A stretch of 64,000 nt of DNA from Terriglobales bacterium (GTDB taxonomy: Bacteria; Acidobacteriota; Terriglobia; Terriglobales; Acidobacteriaceae), in the NCBI GenBank assembly GCA_035487355.1, contig DATHMF010000093.1:37713-101712 (forward strand), in the 5' to 3' direction. The notes under the pieces are model-generated. The model saw nothing but the letters and a program-made list of their open reading frames with translations, did not search any database and was not told where the DNA came from. Below are positions 33,819 to 42,670 of this stretch, one piece after another. Both the position numbers and the translations under genes were made by a program. The first letter of the stretch is position 1, and every line of letters begins with the position of its first letter.

Positions 33819-34352
33819 GTGTCCTTCGCACGAAAACGCAATATCTTTGACGAAGCTACACTCTATGAATACGCGGTTGGGGCATTGTCGCGCAAAATGC
33901 GCACCGTGGCCGAACTGAAGCGCCTGCTGCGGCAAAAAACTGAAGAAGCGCTGCTGGTAGATCTCGTGATCGCCCGCTTGAAAGAGCAAAAATACCTCAA
34001 CGATCACCAGTTTGCCGCCGCATATTCGGCGTATCGCCAGAGCAACGAGAAATTCGGAAAGCGCCGCGTCATCACCGACCTTAAAACCAAAGGCGTGCAC
34101 AACGACGTGATTGAAAAAGTTGTGGGTGAAGCCTATTCCGGGGTAAATGAAGAAAAGCTGGCGCGCGAGCACCTGGCCCGCAAGCGTCTGCGCAAGCCGG
34201 AAAATCAGCGGGAGAGCGCGCGTGTTTTCCGTGCGCTGTTGCGTGCCGGCTTCAGTAGCCGCACGATCTTCGCGATTCTTAAGAAGTGGCATGTTCCCGA
34301 TGAGACCCTGAGCGCGTTGGAATCAGAAGAACAAAGCTTAAGTGAAGAGTAA
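33819..34352 (+). CDS. recX: RecX-family regulatory protein
   Basis: A 177-residue, highly charged helical protein of the RecX family, which caps or modulates RecA filaments. Three helical repeats are recognisable: YEYAVGALSRKMRTVAELKR, then IARLKEQKYLNDHQFAAAY, then FRALLRAGFSSRTIFAILKK. The start is uncertain: GTG 33819 is chosen over TTG 33801, which lies at the edge of an upstream family C repeat. recA is not in the window. Confidence 0.85.
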   Translation: MSFARKRNIFDEATLYEYAVGALSRKMRTVAELKRLLRQKTEEALLVDLVIARLKEQKYLNDHQFAAAYSAYRQSNEKFGKRRVITDLKTKGVHNDVIEKVVGEAYSGVNEEKLAREHLARKRLRKPENQRESARVFRALLRAGFSSRTIFAILKKWHVPDETLSALESEEQSLSEE

Positions 34353-34363
34353 GGCTTTTTCTC

Positions 34364-35800
34364 ATGAGAAGAATCATCTTTTGGCCACTGGTCTTTTTGT
34401 TCGCAATTACCTGGCTGACCGCAGCCGCCTGGGCGCAATCACAATCCAGCAAAGCGGAGCCCGAGACTGCTCCGAAGCCACTGCCGCTTGCGCCCGGCGC
34501 AAAGGTCATCAATCTCACTGCTGCACCGGGGTTCTTCAATGAGCCTTCGATTGCGGTGAATCCTAAAGATCCGCAGCAATTGGTGGTGGCCTGGCAAATC
34601 AATGCCAGCGTTGCCTACTCCCGCGACGGCGGCGGAAGTTGGAACACAGCCGAGAACACGGCCCCGAAGGACTACAAAGTCTCCGGCGATGTATCGGTTG
34701 CGTACGGCCCTGACGGCGCCGCTTATCTCTGCTACATCGCGTTCGACAAGCTGGGCACAACTAACTATTGGGGACACAACGCAACGCGCAACGGCGTTTT
34801 CGTGCGCCGCTCGCCCGATGGCGGCAAGAGCTGGGAGAAGATCGCGCACGCAGTCATCGAGCATCCGACAACGCCGGGAATTCCATTTGAGGACAAGCCT
34901 TACATCGTCGCCGACACCACCAGCAGCCCCTATTCCGGCAACCTCTACATAGGATGGACCGAGTTCTCGCTGGAAAAATCTGTGATCTTGTTTTCCCGCT
35001 CCAGCGATGGCGGCACAACCTGGTCAGCGCCGATTGAAATCAGCACCCACGAAGGCCTGCCGCGCGATGACAACGGATCGGTCGAAGGATTCACGGGTGC
35101 GGTCGCGCCCGACGGCACACTCTACGCAGTCTGGGCCGATGGGAACAATATTGCTTTCGCCTCATCGCGCGATGGCGGAAAAAGTTTTGCTCCCTCGCAC
35201 AGTATCGTTGACACCGCTCCGCCGTACTTTGACGTCGCCGGCGTTGAGCGCAGCAACGGATTTCCCCAGATTGGCCTCGCCCCGGCCAGCGGCCTGCTTT
35301 CTACGCCATTGCTCTATGTAACCTGGTCCGATTACCGCAATGGCGATGTTGACGTCTTTTCCGCAACCTCAGCCAATCATGGTGAGAGTTGGAACCCGGC
35401 CGTGCGAGTCAACTCCGATGGGTTGCACGACGGCATTGACCAGTTCTTTCAGTGGCTGGCAGTTGATCCCAAAACGGGAGCAGCGAATGTGGTTTTTTAT
35501 GACCGCAGGGGTGATCCTCAAAATAGCCGGACCACGGTCACGTTGGCCCGCTCCACCGACGGCGGCAAAACTTTTGTGAATTACGCCTGGACGAGGGAAC
35601 CTTTTGAGGGAAACAAAGACTTCATCGGCGACTACACAGGAATTGCCGCCTGGGATGGCCGCATCTTTGGCGTATGGGCTGAGGAAGTTGCTTCCGCAAG
35701 CGCCGTTGCTTCCGCAGGCGATGGAGACAGGCATCGAGCGCCCCGCACCATCGTGCGCGTGGGGATTGCGGATTTTAACAAGACAGCTACTAGCCACTAG
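34364..35800 (+). CDS. Exported sialidase-like beta-propeller protein
   Basis: A 478-residue protein with a signal peptide (residues 1-26) and a propeller built from BNR/Asp-box repeats. I count about six, for example YSRDGGGSW, RSPDGGKSWE, RSSDGGTTW, SSRDGGKSF, and RSTDGGKTF. No clear catalytic arginine triad or Tyr/Glu pair can be assigned, so true sialidase activity is unproven. It starts 11 bp after recX. Its last codons and TAG stop (35786-35800) lie inside a family B word (GCTACTAGCCACTAG), so the C-terminus is repeat-encoded. Confidence 0.8.
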   Translation: MRRIIFWPLVFLFAITWLTAAAWAQSQSSKAEPETAPKPLPLAPGAKVINLTAAPGFFNEPSIAVNPKDPQQLVVAWQINASVAYSRDGGGSWNTAENTAPKDYKVSGDVSVAYGPDGAAYLCYIAFDKLGTTNYWGHNATRNGVFVRRSPDGGKSWEKIAHAVIEHPTTPGIPFEDKPYIVADTTSSPYSGNLYIGWTEFSLEKSVILFSRSSDGGTTWSAPIEISTHEGLPRDDNGSVEGFTGAVAPDGTLYAVWADGNNIAFASSRDGGKSFAPSHSIVDTAPPYFDVAGVERSNGFPQIGLAPASGLLSTPLLYVTWSDYRNGDVDVFSATSANHGESWNPAVRVNSDGLHDGIDQFFQWLAVDPKTGAANVVFYDRRGDPQNSRTTVTLARSTDGGKTFVNYAWTREPFEGNKDFIGDYTGIAAWDGRIFGVWAEEVASASAVASAGDGDRHRAPRTIVRVGIADFNKTATSH

Positions 35801-36010
35801 CTCCGGCCAATTTTCGATTTACGAATTACGATTGACGATTGAGGTGCTAGCCACTAGCTTCTAGCTGTGTTTGAGCATCGAGGCTGCCTGCAGTATCGAG
35901 TCCCAAAAACAGCTAGAGGCTAGGAGCTAGCAGCTCAATCACAATGGCTCAATGACCCGATGACTCAATGACTCAATCCCTCCGCGCCTCCGCGGTGAAT
36001 TCCCTGCCTG
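35786..36010. repeat. Composite repeat: B, A, B-core-B hairpin, D and C words
   Basis: In order: GCTACTAGCCACTAG (B), CGATTTACGAATTACGATTG (A, 35816-35838), then a long hairpin element 35842-35936. In that element the arms are B words and the centre reads CTGTGTTTGAGCATCGA ... TATCGAGTCCC ... AACAG. After it come CAATGACTCAATGACTC-type D words and CTCCGCGCCTCCGCGG (C). The hairpin recurs inverted at 39945-40043. The gap precedes alaS. Confidence 0.8.
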
Positions 36011-36032
36011 TACACTGCTAGAATCAAAAGAT

Positions 36033-38786
36033 ATGACAGGCTCCGAAATCCGAGAGATGTTCCTGCGCTACTTCGAGCAGCAGGGACACCGGCGCGTGCA
36101 CTCTTCGTCCCTTGTTCCGGCGAACGATCCCACGCTGCTGTTCACCAACGCCGGCATGAACCAGTTCAAAGACGTCTTCCTGGGGCTGGAAAAGCGCGAC
36201 TACTTGCGCGCCACCAGCTCGCAAAAGTGCGTCCGCGCCGGGGGCAAGCACAACGACCTGGAAAACGTGGGCTTCACCAACCGTCACCATACGTTCTTCG
36301 AGATGCTGGGCAACTTCAGCTTTGGTGACTACTTCAAGAAAGACGCCATCCGCTTCGCCTGGGAGTTGGTCACCGGAAAAGATTGGTACAACATTCCCAA
36401 AGAGAAACTCTACGTAACCATCTTTAAGGGCGAGCAGGGCGTTCCGCGCGATGAAGAAGCCTACCAGTACTGGCTCGATCAGGGCGTGACCAAAGAACGC
36501 ATTTTCGAACTGGGAATGAAAGATAACTTCTGGCAGATGGGCGATACCGGGCCGTGCGGGCCATGCAGCGAGATTCACTACGACATGGGCGTAGCAGCCT
36601 CTGATCAAGGCCACACCGACTGCAAATTCGGCTGCGAGTGCGGACGCTACGTAGAAATCTGGAACCTGGTCTTCATGCAGTTTGACCGCGACGCTTCAGG
36701 CAAACTGAATCCGCTGCCTAAGCCTTCGATTGATACCGGAATGGGATTGGAGCGCGTTGCCTCGGTGAAGCAGGGCGTAATTTCCAATTATGATACGGAC
36801 TTGTTTGTGCCGCTCATGAAGCGTGCTGCCGAACTATGCGGCGTTGATCTGCAAAAAGAATTGAAGAACGAATCCAAGAGCAGTTCCGCAGCATCGTTGC
36901 GCGTCATTGCCGACCATGCTCGTGCCACGACTTTTCTCATCAGCGATGGTGTTATGCCTGCCAACGAGGGCCGTGGCTACGTGCTGCGCAAGATCATGCG
37001 ACGCGGCATCCGGCACGGACGCATCCTCGGGGCCAACAAGCCCTTCATGTATGAGATGGTCCACGCCGTCCGCGACTTGATGAAGGACGCATACCCGGAA
37101 TTGGTTGAGGGTGCAGAGCGTGTATCGAAGATTGTGTACACAGAGGAAACGCGTTTCGCGCACACAATCGACGTTGGACTTGGCGAACTTGAAAAATTAA
37201 TTGCGGAGACAAAACCCCGTAACCCGCAACAACCGGTCCTTGAAGGCCCTTCAGCTTTCAAGCTCTATGACACATTCGGGTTGCCGCGCGATTTCATCGA
37301 AGACGCGGCGCGCGACCAGGGAGTCTCTTTCGACAGCGAAGGCTTCGACCGCGCCATGGCCGAACAGCGCGAGCGCGCCCGTGCGTCATGGAAGGGCGGG
37401 GCCGGCAAAGCAACGGCATCTCCCGCATATCGTGAGCTGAATAAAACCGTCTTCGAGGGTTACCGCCAGACGGAATCACGTAACTGTGAGGTGCTGGCAA
37501 TCGTTCGCGAGGGCCAGGGGGTAAAAGAGCTGAAAGCAGGCGAGCACGGCGAAATCGTTCTCGACCACACGCCTTTCTATGCCGACTCCGGCGGTCAGGT
37601 GGGCGACACCGGCTGGTTCTATAACGATGAACACAACACCGTGGTCGCCGAGGTCCAGGGATGCTATGCGCCGGTGCAGGGTGTGCGCGCCCACAAAGCC
37701 ATCGCCCGGCAGCTCATTCATGCCGGCCAGAAGATTGATGCCGTGGTCAACGCCGAAGTCCGCATGGAGACCATGCGCAACCACACTGCGACCCATCTTT
37801 TACACGCCGCTCTGCGCGAGACGCTGGGCAAGCATGTGAAGCAGGCAGGATCGCTGGTTGATCCTCAGCATCTGCGATTTGATTTCTCGCACTTCACCTC
37901 GGTAGCCGATGAAGAATTGCAGGACATTGAAGACATTGTGAACAAGGAAGTACTGAAGAACACCAAAGTCCAGACCATTGAAGACGTGCCCATAGACGTG
38001 GCCGTCAACGAATACAAGGCCATGGCGTTGTTCGGAGAAAAGTACGGCGAGCGCGTGCGCGTGATCAAGATCGGTGATTTCTCTACCGAACTCTGCGGCG
38101 GCACGCACACTGCACAAACCGGCGAGATCGGATTGATCAAAATCCTTAACGAGGGCAGCGTGTCTTCAGGTGTGCGTCGCGTTGAGGCCGTGACCGGCGA
38201 AGGCTCGCTGCATCACTTCCGTAAAGATCATGAACTCGAGCGGGTGGTCAGCAACCTGGTAAGCCGGCGCGAGGCCGCGGCAACACCCGCCGAAGCCCTG
38301 AAAGCCGGACTCGAAAAGCACGCCGCCGAGATCAAGCGACTGCAGAGAGAGCTCGACCAGGCGCGCATGAAGTCGGCTGCCTCTTCGGTCTCTTCGGCGG
38401 AGGATAACGTCAAAGTCGTCAACGGAATCAAAGTCCTGGCGCAGCGGGTGGATAATCTCGAGCGCCCGCAGATGCGCACTTTAGTCGACAATTTGCGCAA
38501 CAAGCTGGGCTCAGGCGTGGTCGTGCTGGGTTCCACGGTAGAAGTTGAGAGCGACGGCGAAAACGGCGCCAAAACCAAAGAAAAAAAGGTCGCCCTCATC
38601 GTAGGCGTAACCAAAGACCTGACGGGAAGGATCCAGGCGGGCAAGATCATTTCCCCAATCGCACAGAAAGTAGGCGGCTCAGGCGGCGGCCGGCCTGATA
38701 TGGCCGAAGCCGGCGGGAAAAATCCCGCAGCGCTGGATGCGGCATTGAACGAATCCTATGCCGTGGTGGAGTCGCTGACGAAATAG
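36033..38786 (+). CDS. alaS: Alanyl-tRNA synthetase
   Basis: A 917-residue class II synthetase charging tRNA-Ala. The N-terminal catalytic core begins MTGSEIREMFLRYFEQQGH and includes NQFKDVFLG and RVIADHARA. The editing domain carries HTATHLLHAAL and ELCGGTHTAQTG, the zinc-binding His/Cys set. The C-Ala domain ends with GGSGGGRPDMAEAGG. Length and order are normal. An acidic Lys-rich segment (ESDGENGAKTKEKK, about residue 850) in the C-Ala domain is a small species-specific insert. Confidence 0.98.
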   Translation: MTGSEIREMFLRYFEQQGHRRVHSSSLVPANDPTLLFTNAGMNQFKDVFLGLEKRDYLRATSSQKCVRAGGKHNDLENVGFTNRHHTFFEMLGNFSFGDYFKKDAIRFAWELVTGKDWYNIPKEKLYVTIFKGEQGVPRDEEAYQYWLDQGVTKERIFELGMKDNFWQMGDTGPCGPCSEIHYDMGVAASDQGHTDCKFGCECGRYVEIWNLVFMQFDRDASGKLNPLPKPSIDTGMGLERVASVKQGVISNYDTDLFVPLMKRAAELCGVDLQKELKNESKSSSAASLRVIADHARATTFLISDGVMPANEGRGYVLRKIMRRGIRHGRILGANKPFMYEMVHAVRDLMKDAYPELVEGAERVSKIVYTEETRFAHTIDVGLGELEKLIAETKPRNPQQPVLEGPSAFKLYDTFGLPRDFIEDAARDQGVSFDSEGFDRAMAEQRERARASWKGGAGKATASPAYRELNKTVFEGYRQTESRNCEVLAIVREGQGVKELKAGEHGEIVLDHTPFYADSGGQVGDTGWFYNDEHNTVVAEVQGCYAPVQGVRAHKAIARQLIHAGQKIDAVVNAEVRMETMRNHTATHLLHAALRETLGKHVKQAGSLVDPQHLRFDFSHFTSVADEELQDIEDIVNKEVLKNTKVQTIEDVPIDVAVNEYKAMALFGEKYGERVRVIKIGDFSTELCGGTHTAQTGEIGLIKILNEGSVSSGVRRVEAVTGEGSLHHFRKDHELERVVSNLVSRREAAATPAEALKAGLEKHAAEIKRLQRELDQARMKSAASSVSSAEDNVKVVNGIKVLAQRVDNLERPQMRTLVDNLRNKLGSGVVVLGSTVEVESDGENGAKTKEKKVALIVGVTKDLTGRIQAGKIISPIAQKVGGSGGGRPDMAEAGGKNPAALDAALNESYAVVESLTK

Positions 38787-38990
38787 CTGGGGATTTACGA
38801 TTGACGATTTACGAATTACGATTTGAGCTGCTGGCCGCTGCTTTCTAGCTGTTGAAGATTCTCTTTGCTTCTGCTTCGTGTTCCTTCGTCTGCCGTTGTG
38901 TCCTTTGTGGTTAGACTTTGACTTTGCGCTTTCTCAAAATCGTAAATCGACAATCATAAATCGTAAATTCTTCCTTCATAATTCGCACTT
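38787..38990. repeat. Gap of A, B and G words
   Basis: After the alaS stop: GGGATTTACGATTGACGATT (A), GAGCTGCTGGCCGCTGC with TTTCTAGCTGTTGAAG (half a B element), then CTTCGTGTTCCTTCGTC and TGTCCTTTGTGGTTAGAC (G reversed). AATCGTAAATCGACAATC and ATAAATCGTAAATTC (A reversed) follow. The forward A and reversed A words could pair into a loose hairpin about 150 bp across. Confidence 0.7.
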
Positions 38991-39038
38991 CTCCATTTAC
39001 ACTTATCCCCTCAAAAAAACACATCCAGGAGAACCCAT

Positions 39039-39911
39039 ATGATTCTGGTGACCGGAGCCGGGGGGAACGTTGGCAGCGAGCTGATAAAAAGACTGCTGGC
39101 CAGCGGCGCCAAAGTGCGCGGCATGTATTACACCATCGCCAAGCGTGATCTCGCGCCCAAGGGTGTGGAGGCCGTCGTGGGCGATTACGGCAGCCGCGTA
39201 GAGGTGGCCAAGGCCATGAAGGGCGTGGAGAAGGTTTATCTTGTCTGCTCGCCTCTGCCCCAGCTTCCTTCGCTTGAGGGCCACCTGATTGAAGAGGCGG
39301 TGCGCATGGGCGTGAAGCACATCGTAAAACAATCGGCCATCGGGGCCGACTCCGGCGGACGGCACATGTTCGGCACGTGGCATGCCCAAGCCGAGGAAAA
39401 GCTCATTGAATCGGACGTGCCCTACACCATCCTGCGGCCCAATACATTTATGCAGAACTTTTTGGGCTTTGCCGGAAGCATCAAGACCCAGGGAGCAATT
39501 TTTGGATGCTCGGGCGATGCGCCCGTGAGCTACGTTGACGCGCGCGATATCGCCAGCGTCGCCGCCCACATTCTGAGCAAAGGCGGGCACGAAGGCCAGG
39601 GCTACGAGCTCACTGGACCCGAGGCGGTGAACTACGACTGGGTTGCGGCGCTGATCTCAAAACTGATTGGCAAAAAGGTCAAATACGTGGACTTGCCTCC
39701 AGCCGAGCTCAAAAAGTTTTTATTACAAGTCGGCATGCAGGAGTGGCTGGCCGATGGCGTGCTCGATCTGCAGGCCTTCAACAAAGCCGGGTCGGCCGCC
39801 GAGGTATCGAGCGCTGTGGAACAGGTCACCGGCTACAAGCCCATTGCGTTTAAACAATTTGCCAGCGACTATGCCTCTGCATTTGCCCACGAGGCCGAAG
39901 CAGCGAGATAG
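39039..39911 (+). CDS. NmrA/atypical short-chain dehydrogenase family NAD(P)-binding protein
   Basis: A 290-residue Rossmann protein with a dinucleotide motif at the very start (ILVTGAGGNVGSEL). The segment RHMFGTWHAQAEEKLIESDV is typical of NmrA-like atypical SDRs. No canonical YxxxK catalytic pair is visible, which fits the atypical group. Possible roles are NADPH-dependent reductase, nitrogen-response-like regulator or quinone reductase. It is convergent with the acyl-activating enzyme across a long hairpin-forming repeat. Confidence 0.85.
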   Translation: MILVTGAGGNVGSELIKRLLASGAKVRGMYYTIAKRDLAPKGVEAVVGDYGSRVEVAKAMKGVEKVYLVCSPLPQLPSLEGHLIEEAVRMGVKHIVKQSAIGADSGGRHMFGTWHAQAEEKLIESDVPYTILRPNTFMQNFLGFAGSIKTQGAIFGCSGDAPVSYVDARDIASVAAHILSKGGHEGQGYELTGPEAVNYDWVAALISKLIGKKVKYVDLPPAELKKFLLQVGMQEWLADGVLDLQAFNKAGSAAEVSSAVEQVTGYKPIAFKQFASDYASAFAHEAEAAR

Positions 39912-40076
39912 GAATTTTCGATTTACGAATTACGATTTTACGATTGAGCTGCTAGCTCCTAGCCACTAGCTGTTTCTGGGACTCGATAATGCAGGCGTCT
40001 TCGATGCTCAAACACAGCTAGAAGCTAGCGACTAGCAGCTCAAATCGTAATTCGTAATTCACAAATCGTAAATCCT
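39912..40076. repeat. Long inverted-repeat element between convergent genes
   Basis: The left arm has GATTTACGAATTACGATT then GAGCTGCTAGCTCCTAG and CCACTAGCTG. The right arm is the approximate reverse complement, ending AATTCACAAATCGTAAATC. The centre (39972-40018) is the reverse complement of the centre at 35868-35913. As RNA the whole would fold into a hairpin with arms of about 70 nt, which could terminate transcription of both neighbours. The outer right arm runs into the stop of the gene ending at 40059. Confidence 0.82.
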
Positions 40077-42593
40077 CTTCTGCAGCTCACGTGCGATCTG
40101 ATCGGGATCGGTTCCGGGGGCGAACCTTACCGGCGGCCCAATTCTGACCGTAATTTTTCCTGGAGCGGCGAATTGTTTGCCGGCGCGCTTCAGCTCCCAC
40201 AATCCATCAATCCGCATGGGAATCACTGGGATATTCAATCGCGTCGCCAGCAGTCCGATTCCTGAGCGAAATGGGTGCATCTTGCCGTCCGGCGTGCGTT
40301 CCCCTTCGGGGAAGACCAGCACGCTGTAGCCGCGATCTACGAGCTCTCCGGCAAAGGCAAAGCTGTCGCGGAACCCGGAGAGTTGGGGCAGCGGAAAAAC
40401 ATTGAACAACGCAACCGTCAGCACGTAGCCTGCACGGCGAATCCAGCGGTGCAGAAAAAACCAATCGCGCGGCGGGTGGCGCATGTTGAGCAGGCGCTCT
40501 CCCGCCATGGCGGTCGCGAGGCGGTGACGAAGCCGCATGGGCAAGGCCGCTAGAACAAAACCAACATCTACATACGCGGTGTGATTGCAGATGACCAGCG
40601 CCGGTCCCGGAAAGTTTTTCAGATTTTCTTTCCCTATCACACGCGGCGCGGCCAGCAACATATTGGCCGGCCAGATCAGCAGATAATAAACCGCAACGCG
40701 AATCCATCGCACCAACCAGCGTTGCGCCCAGCGCGGATATTCGTAATCTGACGTCTGCGGTGCGGAGCGGTGCAGGGCCTGCTCCAGTTCGCCCACAGTC
40801 CTTACCTCGTTGAAGGTCTTGTCATCCAGATCAACCTGGTAGCGGTCTTCCAGTGCGCTCATCAGCTCCACGCGGTCGAGCGAGCTGAGGTTGAGGTCAT
40901 CTTCCAGGGCTGCGTCAGAAGAGAGCGTTTGCTGCGGCCGCCTGGTGATGCGGGCAATCAGTTCGCCCAGCGGACTTTGCCCGGCTGTAGTTATCGCTGC
41001 GCTTGTATCCAGTACGGTGAGTTGCTGCTGGGCAACTTCACGGACCAGATTAGCGCGTACTTTGTGCGTGGATGTTCGTGGGAAGTCCGGCTCGGGCCAA
41101 AGGAACCAGCGGCGAATTTGCTGGTGAGCAGCCAGAGTGGCGTTGGCGCGTTGCATAGCAATTTCCGGATCATTGGAACCAGCGGCAGAGTCGCGCAGCA
41201 GCAGCGCGGCACAAGGCTCGGCGTTGCCGTTGCGCTCGAGGCCCACGACCACGCAGTCGCGGATCTCCGGTTGCGAGCGCAGCGCCGCTTCCAGGTCTTC
41301 CGGATAGATGTTCATTCCCTCGGCATTGATGATCACCTGCTTCTTGCGTCCTTTGAAGTGCAGGTAGCCCTGGGCATCGAGTTCTCCCAGGTCGCCGGTG
41401 CGGAACCAGCCCTCATCGCTAGCCACTGTCTGCAGCTTGCTCGCTTGCCAATAACCGGCGGCCACGTTTTCGCCGCGTACTAGGATCTCGCCGCTCTCGT
41501 CGAGTTTGATTTCTTTTCCTGGCAGTGCTTTTCCAATCGAACCACGCCCCAGCCGGAAAGGATGGTTCACGCTGATGAGCGAAGTGGTCTCGGTGAGGCC
41601 GTATCCCTGGATCACCACAAAGCTCAGCCGCCGCCAGAACTCTTCGGTTTCAGCATCGAGCGTCGCCCCGCCCGAAACCAGCGCCCAGAACTTCCAGCCG
41701 AAGCGGTCATGAATTTTGCGGAAGCGCCACCAGCGGCGCACAAAGTGTTCGTGGTCGGCCTGCTCAAGCTGCGCGCGAAACCAATCTTTGCGCCCTGTTA
41801 ATTCAAAGTCCCGTTCCAGTTTTTCTTTTAGCGAATGCAGGATGCGCGGCACCGCCACCAGCACCGAGATGCGCTCGCTTTTGATCGTGCGCAAGATCTC
41901 GGCTGGGTTCAGCGTGTCATTAAAATAGACGGTTCCCGCAATTAGCTGCGGAATAAGAATTCCCAGAAACTGCCCGAAGACGTGGCTCAAGGGCAGCAGG
42001 TTGAGAAAACGGATGGGATGAAAAACGCGCTCGTACTTTAGATATTTTTTAATCTCCGGCTCGAAAGTTTCCAGGTTAGCCAGAATGTTGCCGTGAGTGA
42101 TGACCACGCCCTTGGGCTCGGCGGTAGCGCCGGAGGTGAAGACGATCTCGACTACATCGCTGCGCTGCACCTCCGGCCCGGTGTAACGCTCGCGGGGGCG
42201 CATCAGTTCGCGCAGATTTTCCAGTTGCAAAACGGGAACAGATTGCAGCTCGGAAGTAAGGTCTCCTGAGCAAACGGCCAGCTTCGGTGTAACTTGCTCC
42301 GCAACTCGTCGCACAAAATCAGGGGCAGAGGTGCGGTCCATTGGTACCACGACCACGCCGCGCAGCAGGCATCCCCAAAAGACTGCGATCCACTCAGCGC
42401 AGTTCTCGCCCCAGAGAAGAACGTATTCGCCCTTGCCGATTTGCCGGGCTTCCAGTTCACGCGCAAATTGCGCCGCAACTTCTGCGACCTCGCGATAGCT
42501 CCAGCGGTAGCTGCGGTAGCCGCGGCGATGCATATAGGCGATGTCTGATCGGTTGAAGTTTTCCAGGTATTCGAGGATGGAGCGCCGCGGCAT
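40059..42593 (-). CDS. Acyl-activating enzyme / carrier protein / PlsC acyltransferase fusion
   Basis: An 844-residue three-part protein. Residues 1-530 form an AMP-binding acyl-activating domain (VFTSGATAEPKGVVITHGN P-loop, GYGLTETTSLISVN, GWFRTGDLGELD, and KKQVIINAEGMNIYPEDLE). Residues about 540-620 are an acyl-carrier domain with the pantetheine Ser in LSSLDRVELM. Residues about 640-844 form a PlsC-type acyltransferase (NHTAYVDVGF in place of NHxxxxD and FPEGERTPDG). It may activate a fatty acid, load it on its own carrier and transfer it to a lysophospholipid or other acceptor. It has relatives in Aas-type proteins. A Rieske gene lies 77 bp upstream on the same strand. Confidence 0.9.
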   Translation of the reverse strand: MPRRSILEYLENFNRSDIAYMHRRGYRSYRWSYREVAEVAAQFARELEARQIGKGEYVLLWGENCAEWIAVFWGCLLRGVVVVPMDRTSAPDFVRRVAEQVTPKLAVCSGDLTSELQSVPVLQLENLRELMRPRERYTGPEVQRSDVVEIVFTSGATAEPKGVVITHGNILANLETFEPEIKKYLKYERVFHPIRFLNLLPLSHVFGQFLGILIPQLIAGTVYFNDTLNPAEILRTIKSERISVLVAVPRILHSLKEKLERDFELTGRKDWFRAQLEQADHEHFVRRWWRFRKIHDRFGWKFWALVSGGATLDAETEEFWRRLSFVVIQGYGLTETTSLISVNHPFRLGRGSIGKALPGKEIKLDESGEILVRGENVAAGYWQASKLQTVASDEGWFRTGDLGELDAQGYLHFKGRKKQVIINAEGMNIYPEDLEAALRSQPEIRDCVVVGLERNGNAEPCAALLLRDSAAGSNDPEIAMQRANATLAAHQQIRRWFLWPEPDFPRTSTHKVRANLVREVAQQQLTVLDTSAAITTAGQSPLGELIARITRRPQQTLSSDAALEDDLNLSSLDRVELMSALEDRYQVDLDDKTFNEVRTVGELEQALHRSAPQTSDYEYPRWAQRWLVRWIRVAVYYLLIWPANMLLAAPRVIGKENLKNFPGPALVICNHTAYVDVGFVLAALPMRLRHRLATAMAGERLLNMRHPPRDWFFLHRWIRRAGYVLTVALFNVFPLPQLSGFRDSFAFAGELVDRGYSVLVFPEGERTPDGKMHPFRSGIGLLATRLNIPVIPMRIDGLWELKRAGKQFAAPGKITVRIGPPVRFAPGTDPDQIARELQKRIYDL

Positions 42594-42670
42594 GAGGTAC
42601 GACTATAGCTTGTTGTACATCATGAAGGTTGTTTCGGGGCACGACATTGCACGACATTCCGCCGTGTTGC

